Notes: generated from the letters alone by a model not told the origin. A stretch of DNA of 64,000 nt from Amorphoplanes digitatis (GCF_014205335.1 NZ_JACHNH010000001.1:4892501-4956500), one strand, 5' to 3'. Shown: positions 25,510-33,922, counted from the stretch's first letter. Program-made: numbers and translations.

Positions 25510-25534
25510 CAGCCTCCTCGGGAGAGCACCCGCC

Positions 25535-28366
25535 ATGGACGAGACCGCCCGCCGCACCTTCGAGGACCCCGGCGCGCCGCTGTCGGTCCGGGTGGCAGAC
25601 CTGCTCACCCGGCTCACCCTCGCCGAGAAGGTCGACCTGTTGCACCAGCACCAGGCCGCGGTACCCCGCCTCGGCGTCGGGCCGTTCCGCACCGGCACCG
25701 AGGCGCTGCACGGCGTCGCCTGGCTCGGCGAGGCCACCGTCTTCCCGCAGTCCGTCGGCCTCGGCAGCACCTGGGACCCCGACCTGGTGCGCCGGGTCGG
25801 CGCCGCGGTCGGCGACGAGGTGCGCGGGCTGCACCACAAGGACCCCGTCCGCACCGGGCTCAACGTCTGGGCGCCGGTGGTCAACCCGCTTCGCGACCCG
25901 CGCTGGGGACGCAACGAGGAGGGCTACGCCGAGGACCCGTGGCTGACCGGGGTGCTCGGCACCGCGTACGCGGCGGGCCTGCGCGGCGACGATCCCCGCT
26001 ACCTGCGCACCGCGCCGACGCTCAAGCACTTCCTCGGCTACAACAACGAGACCGACCGGCACCTCACCTCCAGCGACCTGCCGCCGCGGGTACTGCACGA
26101 GTACGAGCTGCCCGCGTTCCGCGCGCCGATCGCCGCCGGCGCCGCCGTCGCGGTCATGGCGTCCTACAACCTGGTCAACGGCCGCCCCGCGCACCTGAGC
26201 CCGCTGCTCGACGCCGAGCTGCGCACCTGGACCGACGACGACGTGCTGGTGGTCGGCGACGCGGGCGCCTGCACCAACCTTGCCGGCGAACAGCGCTACC
26301 TGCCCGATCACGCCTCCGGCTTCGCCGCCGCGCTGCGCGCCGGGGTGGACTGCTTCACCGAGGATCCGCAGACCACCACCGCCCTGCTGCACGAGGCGCT
26401 CGGCCGCGGGCTGCTCACCGAGTCCGACGTGGACACCGCGGTCCGGCACATCCTGGCGATCCGCCTGCGGCTCGGCGAGTTCGACCCGGCGGAGCTCAAT
26501 CCGTACGCGGCGACGACCGCCGACGTCGTCAACTGCCCCGAGCACCAGCGGCTCGCCCGGGAGGCGGCGCGGGCCGCGATCGTGCTGCTGAAGAACGGCG
26601 ACGGCCTGCTGCCGCTGTGCGCGCCGCGGACGGTCGCCGTGATCGGGCCGCTCGGCGACGCCCTCGCGGCGGACTGGTACAGCGGCAGCCTGCCGTACGC
26701 GGTCACGGTGCGCGCCGGGCTCGCCGGGCGGCTCGGCGAGCAGGCCGTGCGCGGCATCGAGGGCGCCGACCGCATCCGGCTGCGCACGGCGCGGGGCGTG
26801 GTGGTCGCCGGCTCCGGCCCCGACGGCGCCGCGCTGCGGATCGCCGGCGCCGGTGACGACCTGTTCGACGTGCTCGACTGGGGCGGCGGCACCGTGACGC
26901 TGCGCGCCGCCGTCAACCGGCGGTACGTCCGCGCGGGCGAGGACGGCGTCCTGGTCAACGACCGGGCCGAGCCCGGCGAGTGGGTGGTGCGGGAGACCTT
27001 CGAGGCGGCCCGGCGCGGCGGCCGGATCGTGCTGCGGCACGTGGCGAGCGACGCCTACGTCGCGGCCGGCGCGGACGGCGTCCTGCGCGCCTCGGCGGCC
27101 GCCGAGGCGGCGACCGAGTTCGAGGTCGAGCTCGTCGAGGACGGGCTCGAGGCGGCCGCGGCGCTGGCCCGCGACGCCGACGTGGCGGTGGTCGTGCTCG
27201 GCAACCACCCGATGGTGGCGGGGCGCGAGACGCAGGACCGCGACGACCTGGCCCTGCCGCCGGGTCAGGACGCGCTGCTGCGCGCGGTCCGGGCGGCCAA
27301 CCCGAGCACCGTGCTGATCCTGACGAGCAGCTACCCGTACGCGATCGGGTGGGCGCAGGAGCACCTGCCGGCGGTGCTGTGGTCGGCGCACGGCGGGCAG
27401 GAGTACGGCGCCGCCGTCGCGGACGTCCTGCTCGGCAAGGACGAGGACGGCGGCCCGGTCGAGCCGACCGGGCGCCTGCCGCAGACCTGGTACCGCGGCG
27501 CCGACGAGCTGCCGGACCTGCTCGACTACGACATCATCGGCAGCGACGCGACCTACCTCTACTTCCGCGGCAGCCCGCTGTACCCGTTCGGGCACGGCCT
27601 CGGCTACACCCGCTTCGAGCACCGCAACCTGCGGCTGGACGCCGTCTCCGTGCGGGCCGGCGACCGGGTGGAGATCAGCGTGGACGTCGTCAACGTCGGC
27701 GACCGGCCGGGCACCGAGGTGGTGCAGTTCTACACCCGCCAGCGCCGGTCGCGGGTCAAGCAGCCGCTGCGCCGGTTGCGCGGCTTCCGGCGGGTCCGGC
27801 TCGCACCCGGCGCGCAGGCGACCGTCACGCTGACCCTGGACACCGCCGACCTGGCGTTCTTCGACGTGGTGCAGGACCGGCCGCTCGTCGAGTCCGCCCG
27901 GCACACCGTCATGGTGGGCCGCTCCTGCACCGACATCACCGCGACCGGGACCCTGACCGTACGGGGCGAGACGGTCCCGGACCGCCCGGCGGACCACCTT
28001 CGGGCCGCCAGCCGCGACGCCGAGTACGGCACGGCCCTGACCGACGAGGGCCCCGAGCACGGCGACGCGGTGGTGGCCGTCCGCGACGGCGCCTGGCTCG
28101 CCCTCGACGGCGTCGACCTTCCCGCGGGCGCTGCCCGGATCACCGCCTCAGCCGCGGCCCCCGCCGAAGGCGCCCGGATCGAGGTACGGCTCGACGAGCC
28201 GCTCTCCGGCCCGGTCGCCGCGGTGCTGGAGGTGCCCGTGGTCCCCGGCCGCCACGACTGGGCCGAGGCGACCGCGCCGCTGACCGGCGCCACGGGCCGC
28301 CACGACCTCTACCTGGTCTTCGACACCGCCGGCACCCGCGTGAGCGTCGTCGGGTTCGGCGCCTGA
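25535..28366 (+). CDS. GH3 beta-glycosidase with fascin-like insert and CBM6-like module
   Basis: A 943-residue protein without a signal peptide. The GH3 N-terminal barrel holds RWGRNEEGYAEDP and KHFLGYNNE, with nucleophile Asp242 in VVGDAGACTNL. The GH3 C-terminal alpha/beta domain is split by a fascin-like beta-trefoil insert at about residues 440-535 (RRYVRAGEDGVL, DAYVAAGADGVL). An FnIII-like domain follows at about 695-800 and a CBM6-like jelly roll at about 830-943. This layout is typical of GH3 beta-xylosidase/alpha-arabinosidase/beta-glucosidase types; specificity is undecided. The first gene of an operon with pectin methylesterase and pectate lyase. CGGGAGAG lies 12 nt before ATG. 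Confidence 0.92.
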   Translation: MDETARRTFEDPGAPLSVRVADLLTRLTLAEKVDLLHQHQAAVPRLGVGPFRTGTEALHGVAWLGEATVFPQSVGLGSTWDPDLVRRVGAAVGDEVRGLHHKDPVRTGLNVWAPVVNPLRDPRWGRNEEGYAEDPWLTGVLGTAYAAGLRGDDPRYLRTAPTLKHFLGYNNETDRHLTSSDLPPRVLHEYELPAFRAPIAAGAAVAVMASYNLVNGRPAHLSPLLDAELRTWTDDDVLVVGDAGACTNLAGEQRYLPDHASGFAAALRAGVDCFTEDPQTTTALLHEALGRGLLTESDVDTAVRHILAIRLRLGEFDPAELNPYAATTADVVNCPEHQRLAREAARAAIVLLKNGDGLLPLCAPRTVAVIGPLGDALAADWYSGSLPYAVTVRAGLAGRLGEQAVRGIEGADRIRLRTARGVVVAGSGPDGAALRIAGAGDDLFDVLDWGGGTVTLRAAVNRRYVRAGEDGVLVNDRAEPGEWVVRETFEAARRGGRIVLRHVASDAYVAAGADGVLRASAAAEAATEFEVELVEDGLEAAAALARDADVAVVVLGNHPMVAGRETQDRDDLALPPGQDALLRAVRAANPSTVLILTSSYPYAIGWAQEHLPAVLWSAHGGQEYGAAVADVLLGKDEDGGPVEPTGRLPQTWYRGADELPDLLDYDIIGSDATYLYFRGSPLYPFGHGLGYTRFEHRNLRLDAVSVRAGDRVEISVDVVNVGDRPGTEVVQFYTRQRRSRVKQPLRRLRGFRRVRLAPGAQATVTLTLDTADLAFFDVVQDRPLVESARHTVMVGRSCTDITATGTLTVRGETVPDRPADHLRAASRDAEYGTALTDEGPEHGDAVVAVRDGAWLALDGVDLPAGAARITASAAAPAEGARIEVRLDEPLSGPVAAVLEVPVVPGRHDWAEATAPLTGATGRHDLYLVFDTAGTRVSVVGFGA

Positions 28367-28403
28367 ACGGCCCTCGCACCCCTTCGAGAGAGGCAACCGA
28401 ACC

Positions 28404-29807
28404 ATGCGACAGACACGTTTGTGGCTTCCGCCGGCGGCGCTCGTCCTCGTCGCCGCGGCCACCCAGGTCGGCCTGACCGCGTCCCCGGCCCAGGCGGCTC
28501 CGGCCGCCGGGGTCGTCTATCAGCTGAAGGTGACCAAGTCGGGGATGTGCCTGGACGTGCCGAGCGCGTCCACCGGCAACGGCGCCTTGTTGCAGCAGTG
28601 GGGCTGCACGGCGAACTCGGCATGGCAGCAGTTCACGCTTGTCGCGAACGGCGCGAACTACCTGCTGCGCAACGTCAACAGCGGCAAGTGCGTGGACGTG
28701 CCCGGCTGGTCGACCGCCTCCGGCGTGCAACTACAGCAGTACACCTGCGTCGGAAGTCAGGCGAACCAGCAGTGGTCACTGGTGGCGAGCGGGTCGGGCA
28801 CATATCAGATCGTCAACGTCAACAGCGGGCTGTGCATCTCGGACAAGGACGCGTCGACCACCTCCGGCAACGCGATCATTCAGGAGACGTGCACCGCGAA
28901 CACCAACAAGCAGTGGGCGTTCGTCGGCGCGGCGGCGGCCGCCACCGTGGCGGCCGACGGCAGCGGCCAGTACACGACCGTGCAGGCCGCGATCGACGCG
29001 GTCCCGGCGAACAACACCACCCGGCGGGTCATCACCATCAAGGCCGGCACCTACCGGGAGATCGTCACGGTCCCGTCCAACAAGCCGTACGTCACGTTGC
29101 AGGGCCTCGGCTCCGCGGCGAGCCAGACGGTGATCGTCAACAACCACAGCTCCGCCGGCGGGTACGGCACCTCCGGCAGCGCCACCTTCTTCGTCAACGG
29201 CGCGGACTTCGCCGCGTCCAACCTGACCATCTCGAACGACTACGGCGAGGGCAGCCAGGCGGTCGCCGCCAACCTCAACGGCGACCGGTCGGTATTCGAC
29301 AACGTCCGGTTCCTCGGCGCCCAGGACACGCTGCTGGTCAACAACTATCGCGCGTACGTCAGGAACTCCTACGTCGAGGGCACTGTCGACTTCATCTTCG
29401 GCGGCGGCACCGCGGTCTTCAACGCCACCTCGATCTACGAGAAGCGCAGCACCGGCGGGCCGATCACGGCCGCGAGGACCGACACCGCGAACGCGTACGG
29501 CTTCCTCTTCTACAGGTGCACCATCACCGGCGCGACCGGCAACACCACCCAGCTCGGGCGGCCGTGGGGCCCGGCGGCCCAGGTGCTGTACCGGGAGTCG
29601 AGCCTGAGCGCCACCATCGCCACCGCACAGCCGTGGACCGACATGTCGTCGAACTCGTGGCGGAACGCCCGCTTCTTCGAGTACCGGAACACCGGCGCGG
29701 GCGCGACGACAAACAGCAACCGGCCGCAGATGAGCGACGCGACGGCCGTCAACTACACCCCGCAGAAGTATCTGGCCGGAACCGACGGCTGGAATCCGGT
29801 CGGCTGA
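28404..29807 (+). CDS. Secreted pectin methylesterase (CE8) with N-terminal ricin-type module
   Basis: A 467-residue precursor: signal peptide (about 1-31), a ricin B-type beta-trefoil with three QxW-like repeats (about 35-175), then a CE8 right-handed beta-helix (about 180-467). The active-site segments are GAQDTLL and GTVDFIFGGGTAVF, with the catalytic Asp pair, and LGRPWG carries the conserved Arg and Trp. It de-esterifies homogalacturonan, preparing it for the pectate lyase encoded 15 bp downstream. Its ricin module is identical in protein sequence to that of the lyase. AGAGAGG lies 9 nt before ATG; 37 bp separate it from GH3. Confidence 0.95.
   Translation: MRQTRLWLPPAALVLVAAATQVGLTASPAQAAPAAGVVYQLKVTKSGMCLDVPSASTGNGALLQQWGCTANSAWQQFTLVANGANYLLRNVNSGKCVDVPGWSTASGVQLQQYTCVGSQANQQWSLVASGSGTYQIVNVNSGLCISDKDASTTSGNAIIQETCTANTNKQWAFVGAAAAATVAADGSGQYTTVQAAIDAVPANNTTRRVITIKAGTYREIVTVPSNKPYVTLQGLGSAASQTVIVNNHSSAGGYGTSGSATFFVNGADFAASNLTISNDYGEGSQAVAANLNGDRSVFDNVRFLGAQDTLLVNNYRAYVRNSYVEGTVDFIFGGGTAVFNATSIYEKRSTGGPITAARTDTANAYGFLFYRCTITGATGNTTQLGRPWGPAAQVLYRESSLSATIATAQPWTDMSSNSWRNARFFEYRNTGAGATTNSNRPQMSDATAVNYTPQKYLAGTDGWNPVG
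28488..28926 (+). repeat. Ricin-module DNA repeat, copy 1
   Basis: These 439 bp match 29889-30327 with a constant offset of 1401 bp and only three differences that I count (28637 G/A, 28745 C/A, 28763 G/C). All three are third-codon positions and silent. Flanking sequences are unrelated, so only the end of the signal peptide and the ricin module were copied. Confidence 0.95.
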
Positions 29808-29822
29808 GAGGACGGTACGAAC

Positions 29823-31232
29823 ATGCGAAGGTCACTTTCGGTCGCGGCGCTGCTGATCGTCGCGGCAACGGTGCTGGCCGGTCACCCCGCCCAGGCGGCT
29901 CCGGCCGCCGGGGTCGTCTATCAGCTGAAGGTGACCAAGTCGGGGATGTGCCTGGACGTGCCGAGCGCGTCCACCGGCAACGGCGCCTTGTTGCAGCAGT
30001 GGGGCTGCACGGCGAACTCGGCATGGCAGCAGTTCACACTTGTCGCGAACGGCGCGAACTACCTGCTGCGCAACGTCAACAGCGGCAAGTGCGTGGACGT
30101 GCCCGGCTGGTCGACCGCCTCCGGCGTGCAACTACAGCAGTACACATGCGTCGGAAGTCAGGCCAACCAGCAGTGGTCACTGGTGGCGAGCGGGTCGGGC
30201 ACATATCAGATCGTCAACGTCAACAGCGGGCTGTGCATCTCGGACAAGGACGCGTCGACCACCTCCGGCAACGCGATCATTCAGGAGACGTGCACCGCGA
30301 ACACCAACAAGCAGTGGGCGTTCGTCGCGGCCGGGCGGTCCTGGCCGTCGACGCCGGACGGTTTCGCCGCCACCGGCGGCGGTACCACCGGCGGGTCGGG
30401 CGGCACCACGGTCACGGTCAACACCCAGGCCGACCTGGCACGGTACGCGGCCACGTCCGGCTCCTACGTCATCCGGGTCGCGTCGGCGATCAGCATCTCG
30501 CCGAAGGGCACCGAGATACCGGTGACCTCGAACAAGACGATCGTCGGTGTCGGCACCTCCGGCCAGATCGTCGGCGGCGGGTTCTTCCTCGGCGCCGGCG
30601 TCACCAACGTGATCATCCGGAACCTGACCATCCGCGACACCCGGATGGCCGACGACGACCCCGACGACAAGGTCTACGACTACGACGGCATCCAGATGGA
30701 CACCGCCGACCACGTGTGGATCGACCACAACACCATCGAGCGGATGAACGACGGGCTGATCGACAGCCGCAAGGACACCACGTACCTCACCGTGTCGTGG
30801 AACGTGCTCGCCGAGAACAACAAGTCCTTCGGCATCGGCTGGACCGACAACGTGACCGCCCGGATGACGATCCACCACAACTGGATCCGGGACACCAACC
30901 AGCGCAACCCGAGCACCGACAACGTCGCGTACGCGCACCTCTACAACAACTACCTGCAGAACGTCGCGTCGTACGGCAACTACGCACGCGGCTACACCAA
31001 GATGGCGCTGGAGAACAGCTACTTCGAGAACGTGAAGGACCCGTACTACCCGGACTCCACGGCGCAGCTCAGGCAGTCCGGCAGCATCCTGGTCAATTGC
31101 ACCGGCAACCAGACGACCCTCGGTTCCGCGTTCACGCCGGGCAGCTTCTACTCGTACACCCTCGACCCGGCGGCGGACGTACCCGCGCTGCTCCGCACGA
31201 ACGCCGGCCCGCAGGCCGGCATCGGCCTCTGA
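29823..31232 (+). CDS. Secreted pectate lyase (PL1) with N-terminal ricin-type module
   Basis: A 469-residue precursor with a signal peptide (about 1-25), the ricin-type beta-trefoil (about 27-168) identical to that of the preceding methylesterase, a Ser/Gly/Thr-rich linker and a PL1 beta-helix (about 195-469). Conserved PL1 elements are the calcium-binding acidic stretch YDYDGIQMDTADHVWIDHNT, TVSWNV, and the catalytic-Arg region RDTNQRNPS. It cleaves de-esterified polygalacturonate by Ca2+-dependent beta-elimination. It is the last gene of the GH3-CE8-PL1 operon, 15 bp after the methylesterase; GAGAGGACGG precedes ATG. Confidence 0.95.
   Translation: MRRSLSVAALLIVAATVLAGHPAQAAPAAGVVYQLKVTKSGMCLDVPSASTGNGALLQQWGCTANSAWQQFTLVANGANYLLRNVNSGKCVDVPGWSTASGVQLQQYTCVGSQANQQWSLVASGSGTYQIVNVNSGLCISDKDASTTSGNAIIQETCTANTNKQWAFVAAGRSWPSTPDGFAATGGGTTGGSGGTTVTVNTQADLARYAATSGSYVIRVASAISISPKGTEIPVTSNKTIVGVGTSGQIVGGGFFLGAGVTNVIIRNLTIRDTRMADDDPDDKVYDYDGIQMDTADHVWIDHNTIERMNDGLIDSRKDTTYLTVSWNVLAENNKSFGIGWTDNVTARMTIHHNWIRDTNQRNPSTDNVAYAHLYNNYLQNVASYGNYARGYTKMALENSYFENVKDPYYPDSTAQLRQSGSILVNCTGNQTTLGSAFTPGSFYSYTLDPAADVPALLRTNAGPQAGIGL
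29889..30327 (+). repeat. Ricin-module DNA repeat, copy 2
   Basis: Partner of 28488-28926, with 436 of 439 bases identical by my count. Such identity between two genes of one operon points to recent duplication or gene conversion. Confidence 0.95.
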
Positions 31233-31313
31233 CGGCTGATCGGTTTACACGCCTGACCACCGTGTGGTTCCATGCCGCGGTTGATCTTGGAGACGCGGCA
31301 CGGGGAGACGATC

Positions 31314-32063
31314 ATGGCGGGAGGCTACAGCCTCGGGATATTGGCCATCGACGAGTGGACCGACGTGGCCGAAGTCGCGGCGATGGTCGATCGTTGTGCT
31401 GGTACCCGGCATGTCGACGGAGAGCTCGACGAGCGGATCGTCGGGTTCTACGAGCGGTTACGGTCGCGGTTCCCGGACCAGCCGCCCCTCATTGATCCGG
31501 ACGAGGACCCGTGGATGGACCTCCCGCTGGATACCGGCATCGACCATGTGTTCGTGGTGCTCTGCTCGGAGAGGCGCAGCGACCCGGCCCTGGCGCTGAT
31601 TCAGGAGCTGGCGGCCGAGTACGGGCTGACCATCTGGGATCCGCAGGACGGATCGGCCTACCGACCGGTGATACCGCCCGCCCGCGAAGAGGTCGAGGCG
31701 TGGTGGCGTGACCTGCTCGACGACCGGTGCGGCCGGGAGGGCACCCACGAACGGGTCCGGCCGTGGGTCGAGGAGACGTCCGAGGCCATCGACGATCCGA
31801 TCACCACGATGGGTGTTCAGCAGCTGTACAGCCTCACCATGAGCGACGGCACCGGGGCGGGCGAGCTGTTCGAGCGGTGGCTCGAACACGGTGAGCGGTT
31901 CGACGCCGACCCCGAGGGCTGGGAGCGGGACCGCACGATTCAGGCCGTGCTGGCGATCCGGCGGGACCAGGGCCCCGACCGTGCGCGAGCGCTCGCGATC
32001 CAGCTCGCGGCCCGCGGATCGCTGACCGACGAGGACGTCGCCGGCATCATCGGCCCGGCCTGA
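31314..32063 (+). CDS. Hypothetical protein, soluble, acidic
   Basis: A 249-residue protein with no signal peptide or membrane segment. It is rich in Asp, Glu and Trp (DPDEDPWMDLPLDTGIDHV, PREEVEAWWRDLLDDR-like segments) and ends with a helical region (DQGPDRARALAIQLAARG). ATG 31314 is preceded by GGGGAG at ideal spacing; an upstream ATG at 31272 lacks one. I recognise no family. The layout, with an N-terminal alpha/beta part holding SLGILAIDEWTD and HVFVVLCSERR, resembles small actinobacterial proteins of unknown function. There is no operon partner: the pectate lyase ends 81 bp upstream. Confidence 0.75.
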   Translation: MAGGYSLGILAIDEWTDVAEVAAMVDRCAGTRHVDGELDERIVGFYERLRSRFPDQPPLIDPDEDPWMDLPLDTGIDHVFVVLCSERRSDPALALIQELAAEYGLTIWDPQDGSAYRPVIPPAREEVEAWWRDLLDDRCGREGTHERVRPWVEETSEAIDDPITTMGVQQLYSLTMSDGTGAGELFERWLEHGERFDADPEGWERDRTIQAVLAIRRDQGPDRARALAIQLAARGSLTDEDVAGIIGPA

Positions 32064-32095
32064 GCGTCACAGGACTCGCCCTGAGCGCCTGGGCA

Positions 32096-32170
32096 TCATT
32101 CGTCGTCGATGAACTCCGCCCACTCGGCGCTGGTGAAGACGAGGGTTCCCGAGGCTCGATTCCCGCCTGA
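32096..32170 (-). pseudogene. DUF397-like C-terminal remnant
   Basis: On the minus strand the codons 32170-32096 read ...SGTLVFTSAEWAEFIDDE and then TGA, which matches the usual C-terminal end of DUF397 proteins (VLVFTxxEWxxFxxG/D). The upstream part of a DUF397 gene and its usual XRE-family partner are absent; an in-frame TGA-free extension is short and leads into unrelated sequence. I read it as a remnant. Confidence 0.45.
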
Positions 32171-32236
32171 ACACCGCCACCCCCGGCCCTTACGCGAAGC
32201 AGCCGCGGCCGACGAGAAAATCTAGGTCCGAATCAC

Positions 32237-32264
32237 TAGACATTCCCGCCGAGCCTGCTAACAT
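32237..32264 (+). promoter_or_regulatory. Putative promoter of the structured RNA
   Basis: TAGACA (32237-32242), a 16-bp spacer and TAACAT (32259-32264) resemble a principal-sigma promoter. Transcription would start near 32271-32275, just before the first hairpin-rich bases. Confidence 0.4.
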
Positions 32265-32270
32265 TTCTTC

Positions 32271-32811
32271 CGTTGACAGCAGAGATCAGCCAAGACGCAG
32301 ACGAAGCAGACCGAGCGTTACGCAGGGCCCGGACCCCGATCCGTGGCTCGCTCGGCACAGCGGTGGGGAGTAAGCACCACCGCACGCTGCAAGGCAAGGC
32401 ACACGGAAGTGGAACGTAAGACCCTGACGTAATTCCAGGTCAGGGCAGGGCGGGCCGATGCTGGTTCGGGGCTCGCCTGGCAGGACAGTCCGTCGCACGT
32501 GCACGGGGCCATGAAGTCGCGTGGGGCTTCGACACCGGCGGACGGCACGACAAGCAGCACAGCAATCGGAAGCAGAGGAAAGGGAGGGCTCGAACACCGT
32601 TGGATCGCCCGTCTCCAGGACGCAGTTCAACTTCTGGAGCGGACACCGCAGTTTCCATCGAACGAGAGGTGGTCTCCGGTCACGCTTATGCGGTCCTCGC
32701 ACCCCATCCCGCTGATGGCGGCAGGTGCGGATACGACAACCCGACGAACCTGTCGGTAGATGGTGTTTCAACCCGTAACCCTGGGCCCCGGCGCTTTCTG
32801 CGCCGGGGCCC
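32271..32811 (+). ncRNA. Candidate ~540-nt structured RNA upstream of MerR gene
   Basis: The segment has no believable ORF on either strand but many self-complementary elements. GCGGTGG/CCACCGC pairs 32360-32366 with 32377-32383. CCCTGAC/GTCAGGG pairs 32422-32428 with 32439-32445. GTCCG/CGGAC (32488/32539) encloses GAAG/CTTC. CTCCAG/CTGGAG pairs 32613-32618 with 32634-32639. CCATC/GATGG pairs 32704-32708 with 32714-32718. CCGAC/GTCGG pairs 32741-32745 with 32752-32756. It ends in a perfect 12-bp hairpin. Plus-strand loops are A-rich (GCAAGGCAAGGCACACGGAAG, AAGCAGAGGAAAGG), typical of unpaired RNA. I see none of the signatures of tmRNA, RNase P, SRP, group I/II introns or known riboswitches. 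It could be a long 5' leader of the MerR gene or an independent RNA. Confidence 0.55.
32783..32811 (+). terminator. Strong hairpin terminating the putative RNA
   Basis: GGGCCCCGGCGC and GCGCCGGGGCCC form a perfect 12-bp stem with the 5-nt loop TTTCT, ending 22 bp before the MerR start. There is no U-tract. It could terminate the RNA, attenuate MerR expression, or hide nothing but the MerR leader. Confidence 0.65.
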
Positions 32812-32833
32812 TCGACCATGGAGAGGTACCTGT

Positions 32834-33154
32834 ATGGCCCAACCCGACGACATGTTCGGCGACGACGACTACCCCGCCTACACGATGGGCCGCGCCGCGG
32901 AGATCACCGGCGCCTCGCAGGACTTCCTGCGCCGCCTCGACGAGGCGAAACTGATCACCCCGACCCGGTCAGCCGGCGGGCACCGCCGCTACTCCCGCTA
33001 CCAGCTGCGCCTCGCCGCCCGGGCCCGAGAGATGGTCGAGCAAGGCACCGCCCTGGAAGCCGCCTGCCGGATCATCATCCTCGAAGACCAGCTCGAAGAA
33101 GCCCTCCAGCACAATCAGGACCTCCAGCGCCGACGGCCGGCGGACTCCGCCTGA
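32834..33154 (+). CDS. MerR-family regulator, HspR-like
   Basis: A 106-residue protein with a MerR winged helix: YTMGRAAEITGASQDFLRRLDEA, then TPTRSAGGHRRYSRYQL, which matches the wing and the conserved GG-RRY of HspR-type proteins. The C-terminal ACRIIILEDQLEEA parallels the HspR helix RIIELENQ. It has no effector domain. HspR represses heat-shock genes at HAIR sites; the hsp20 gene 0.8 kb downstream makes a stress role plausible. GAGAGG lies 7 nt before ATG. Its leader is the hairpin-rich segment, and it may be expressed by read-through from it. Confidence 0.85.
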   Translation: MAQPDDMFGDDDYPAYTMGRAAEITGASQDFLRRLDEAKLITPTRSAGGHRRYSRYQLRLAARAREMVEQGTALEAACRIIILEDQLEEALQHNQDLQRRRPADSA

Positions 33155-33168
33155 TTCACCGCCCGTAC

Positions 33169-33198
33169 ACGGTCCTCCTCTGCCACGAGGGGGACCGT
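33169..33198. terminator. Hairpin between convergent MerR and hsp-regulator genes
   Basis: ACGGTCCTCCTC pairs with GAGGGGGACCGT (11 of 12 positions, the odd pair being G-T) around a 6-nt loop, between the stops at 33154 and 33212. Confidence 0.5.
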
Positions 33199-33211
33199 TG
33201 ACGTCGGCTCG

Positions 33212-33868
33212 TCAGTCGGGCGTTCGGCGCTGATGTTCGCGCCCACGCTGGGTGACGCGGCGGACCTGGTCGGCGTCGTCGGTGACACTGGTGACCCGTT
33301 CGGCGAGCGGGGCGTGCCGGCCTTGCAGGTATGCGTGGGTATCGCTGAGCAGCGGGAGCAGGGTGGCGGGGTCGCTGCCACCGAGGGCGTGGTGCAGCCG
33401 GTCGAGGCTCGCCTGAGCGTCTGGGCCGAGGTCGGTCAAGGCGGTGATCTGACCGGCGAGTTGCCGTAGGTCGGCGCCGTTGGCGCGGGCCCAGCCGGTG
33501 ACCGCTCGAGCGCCGGCGCGGCGGTCGCGTTCGGCGGTCACACGCTGGTCGGCGGTGGTGGTGGCGTCGTCCTGTTCACTGCGGCGGATCCGCAGGTAGC
33601 GGCGTTCCGCGGCCTGGCGGCTGGTGACCCCCATCGCGGGGGCGAGCTCGGCCCAGCTGGCCCCGGCGGCCCGCGCGGCGGCGATCAGCTGCGGCTCACA
33701 GACGTCGAGGCGGTCACGCAGGTGGCGCAAGGCGATAAGTGCGGTCAGTGCCACCTGGCGGGACGTGGCGGCGGGCTCGGGACGGGTAGGTGCGGTCGGC
33801 CTGCCGCTGGTCGCGGCCAGGATCAGCGTGAGCGCGGCCTGCGCCTCGCCATGCTCAGGAATACCCAT
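33212..33868 (-). CDS. Putative regulator of the adjacent hsp20 gene
   Basis: A 218-residue, Ala/Arg-rich soluble protein. The central part (LIAAARAAGASWAELAPAMGVTSRQAAERRYLRIR) reads as a helix-turn-helix. I recall similar proteins next to hsp18/hsp20 genes in other actinobacteria, sometimes labelled HSP18 transcriptional regulator or, misleadingly, type III effector. The function is therefore inferred from position and the helix-turn-helix only. It is divergent from hsp20; the 117-bp region between them holds a 7-bp inverted repeat. GGAGCAGG precedes ATG 33868. Confidence 0.65.
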   Translation of the reverse strand: MGIPEHGEAQAALTLILAATSGRPTAPTRPEPAATSRQVALTALIALRHLRDRLDVCEPQLIAAARAAGASWAELAPAMGVTSRQAAERRYLRIRRSEQDDATTTADQRVTAERDRRAGARAVTGWARANGADLRQLAGQITALTDLGPDAQASLDRLHHALGGSDPATLLPLLSDTHAYLQGRHAPLAERVTSVTDDADQVRRVTQRGREHQRRTPD

Positions 33869-33903
33869 GCCTGCTCCGGTCGTCCTTGGGGTGACGTTCT
33901 ACT

Positions 33904-33922
33904 TGTCGTCTTTCTGATGACA
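33904..33922. promoter_or_regulatory. Inverted repeat in regulator/hsp20 promoter
   Basis: TGTCGTC-TTTCT-GATGACA, with arms matching at 6 of 7 positions, sits between the divergent regulator and hsp20 genes. It is a candidate operator. No exact HAIR (CTTGAGT-N7-ACTCAAG) or CIRCE element was seen. Confidence 0.4.

Noticed and set aside
25493..28060. 855-codon open frame on the minus strand opposite GH3
   Set aside because: It is a GC-driven shadow: Arg/Gly/Val/His-rich, without any domain motif, fully antisense to a clear GH3 gene.
28488..30327. Insertion sequence or transposon ends, because of long direct repeats
   Set aside because: There is no transposase or terminal inverted repeats; the repeated DNA is exactly the ricin module of two genes.
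32281..32811. tmRNA, RNase P RNA or group I/II intron
   Set aside because: The expected conserved blocks (tmRNA GGGGnTGA...TTCGAC start and tag, RNase P GAGGAAAGTCCGGGC and ACAGA, intron catalytic domains) are absent.
32286..32819. 177-codon minus-strand frame in the putative RNA region
   Set aside because: The composition (Cys, Arg, Pro, Gly scattered) is unlike any protein, no RBS is present, and the region is dominated by hairpins.
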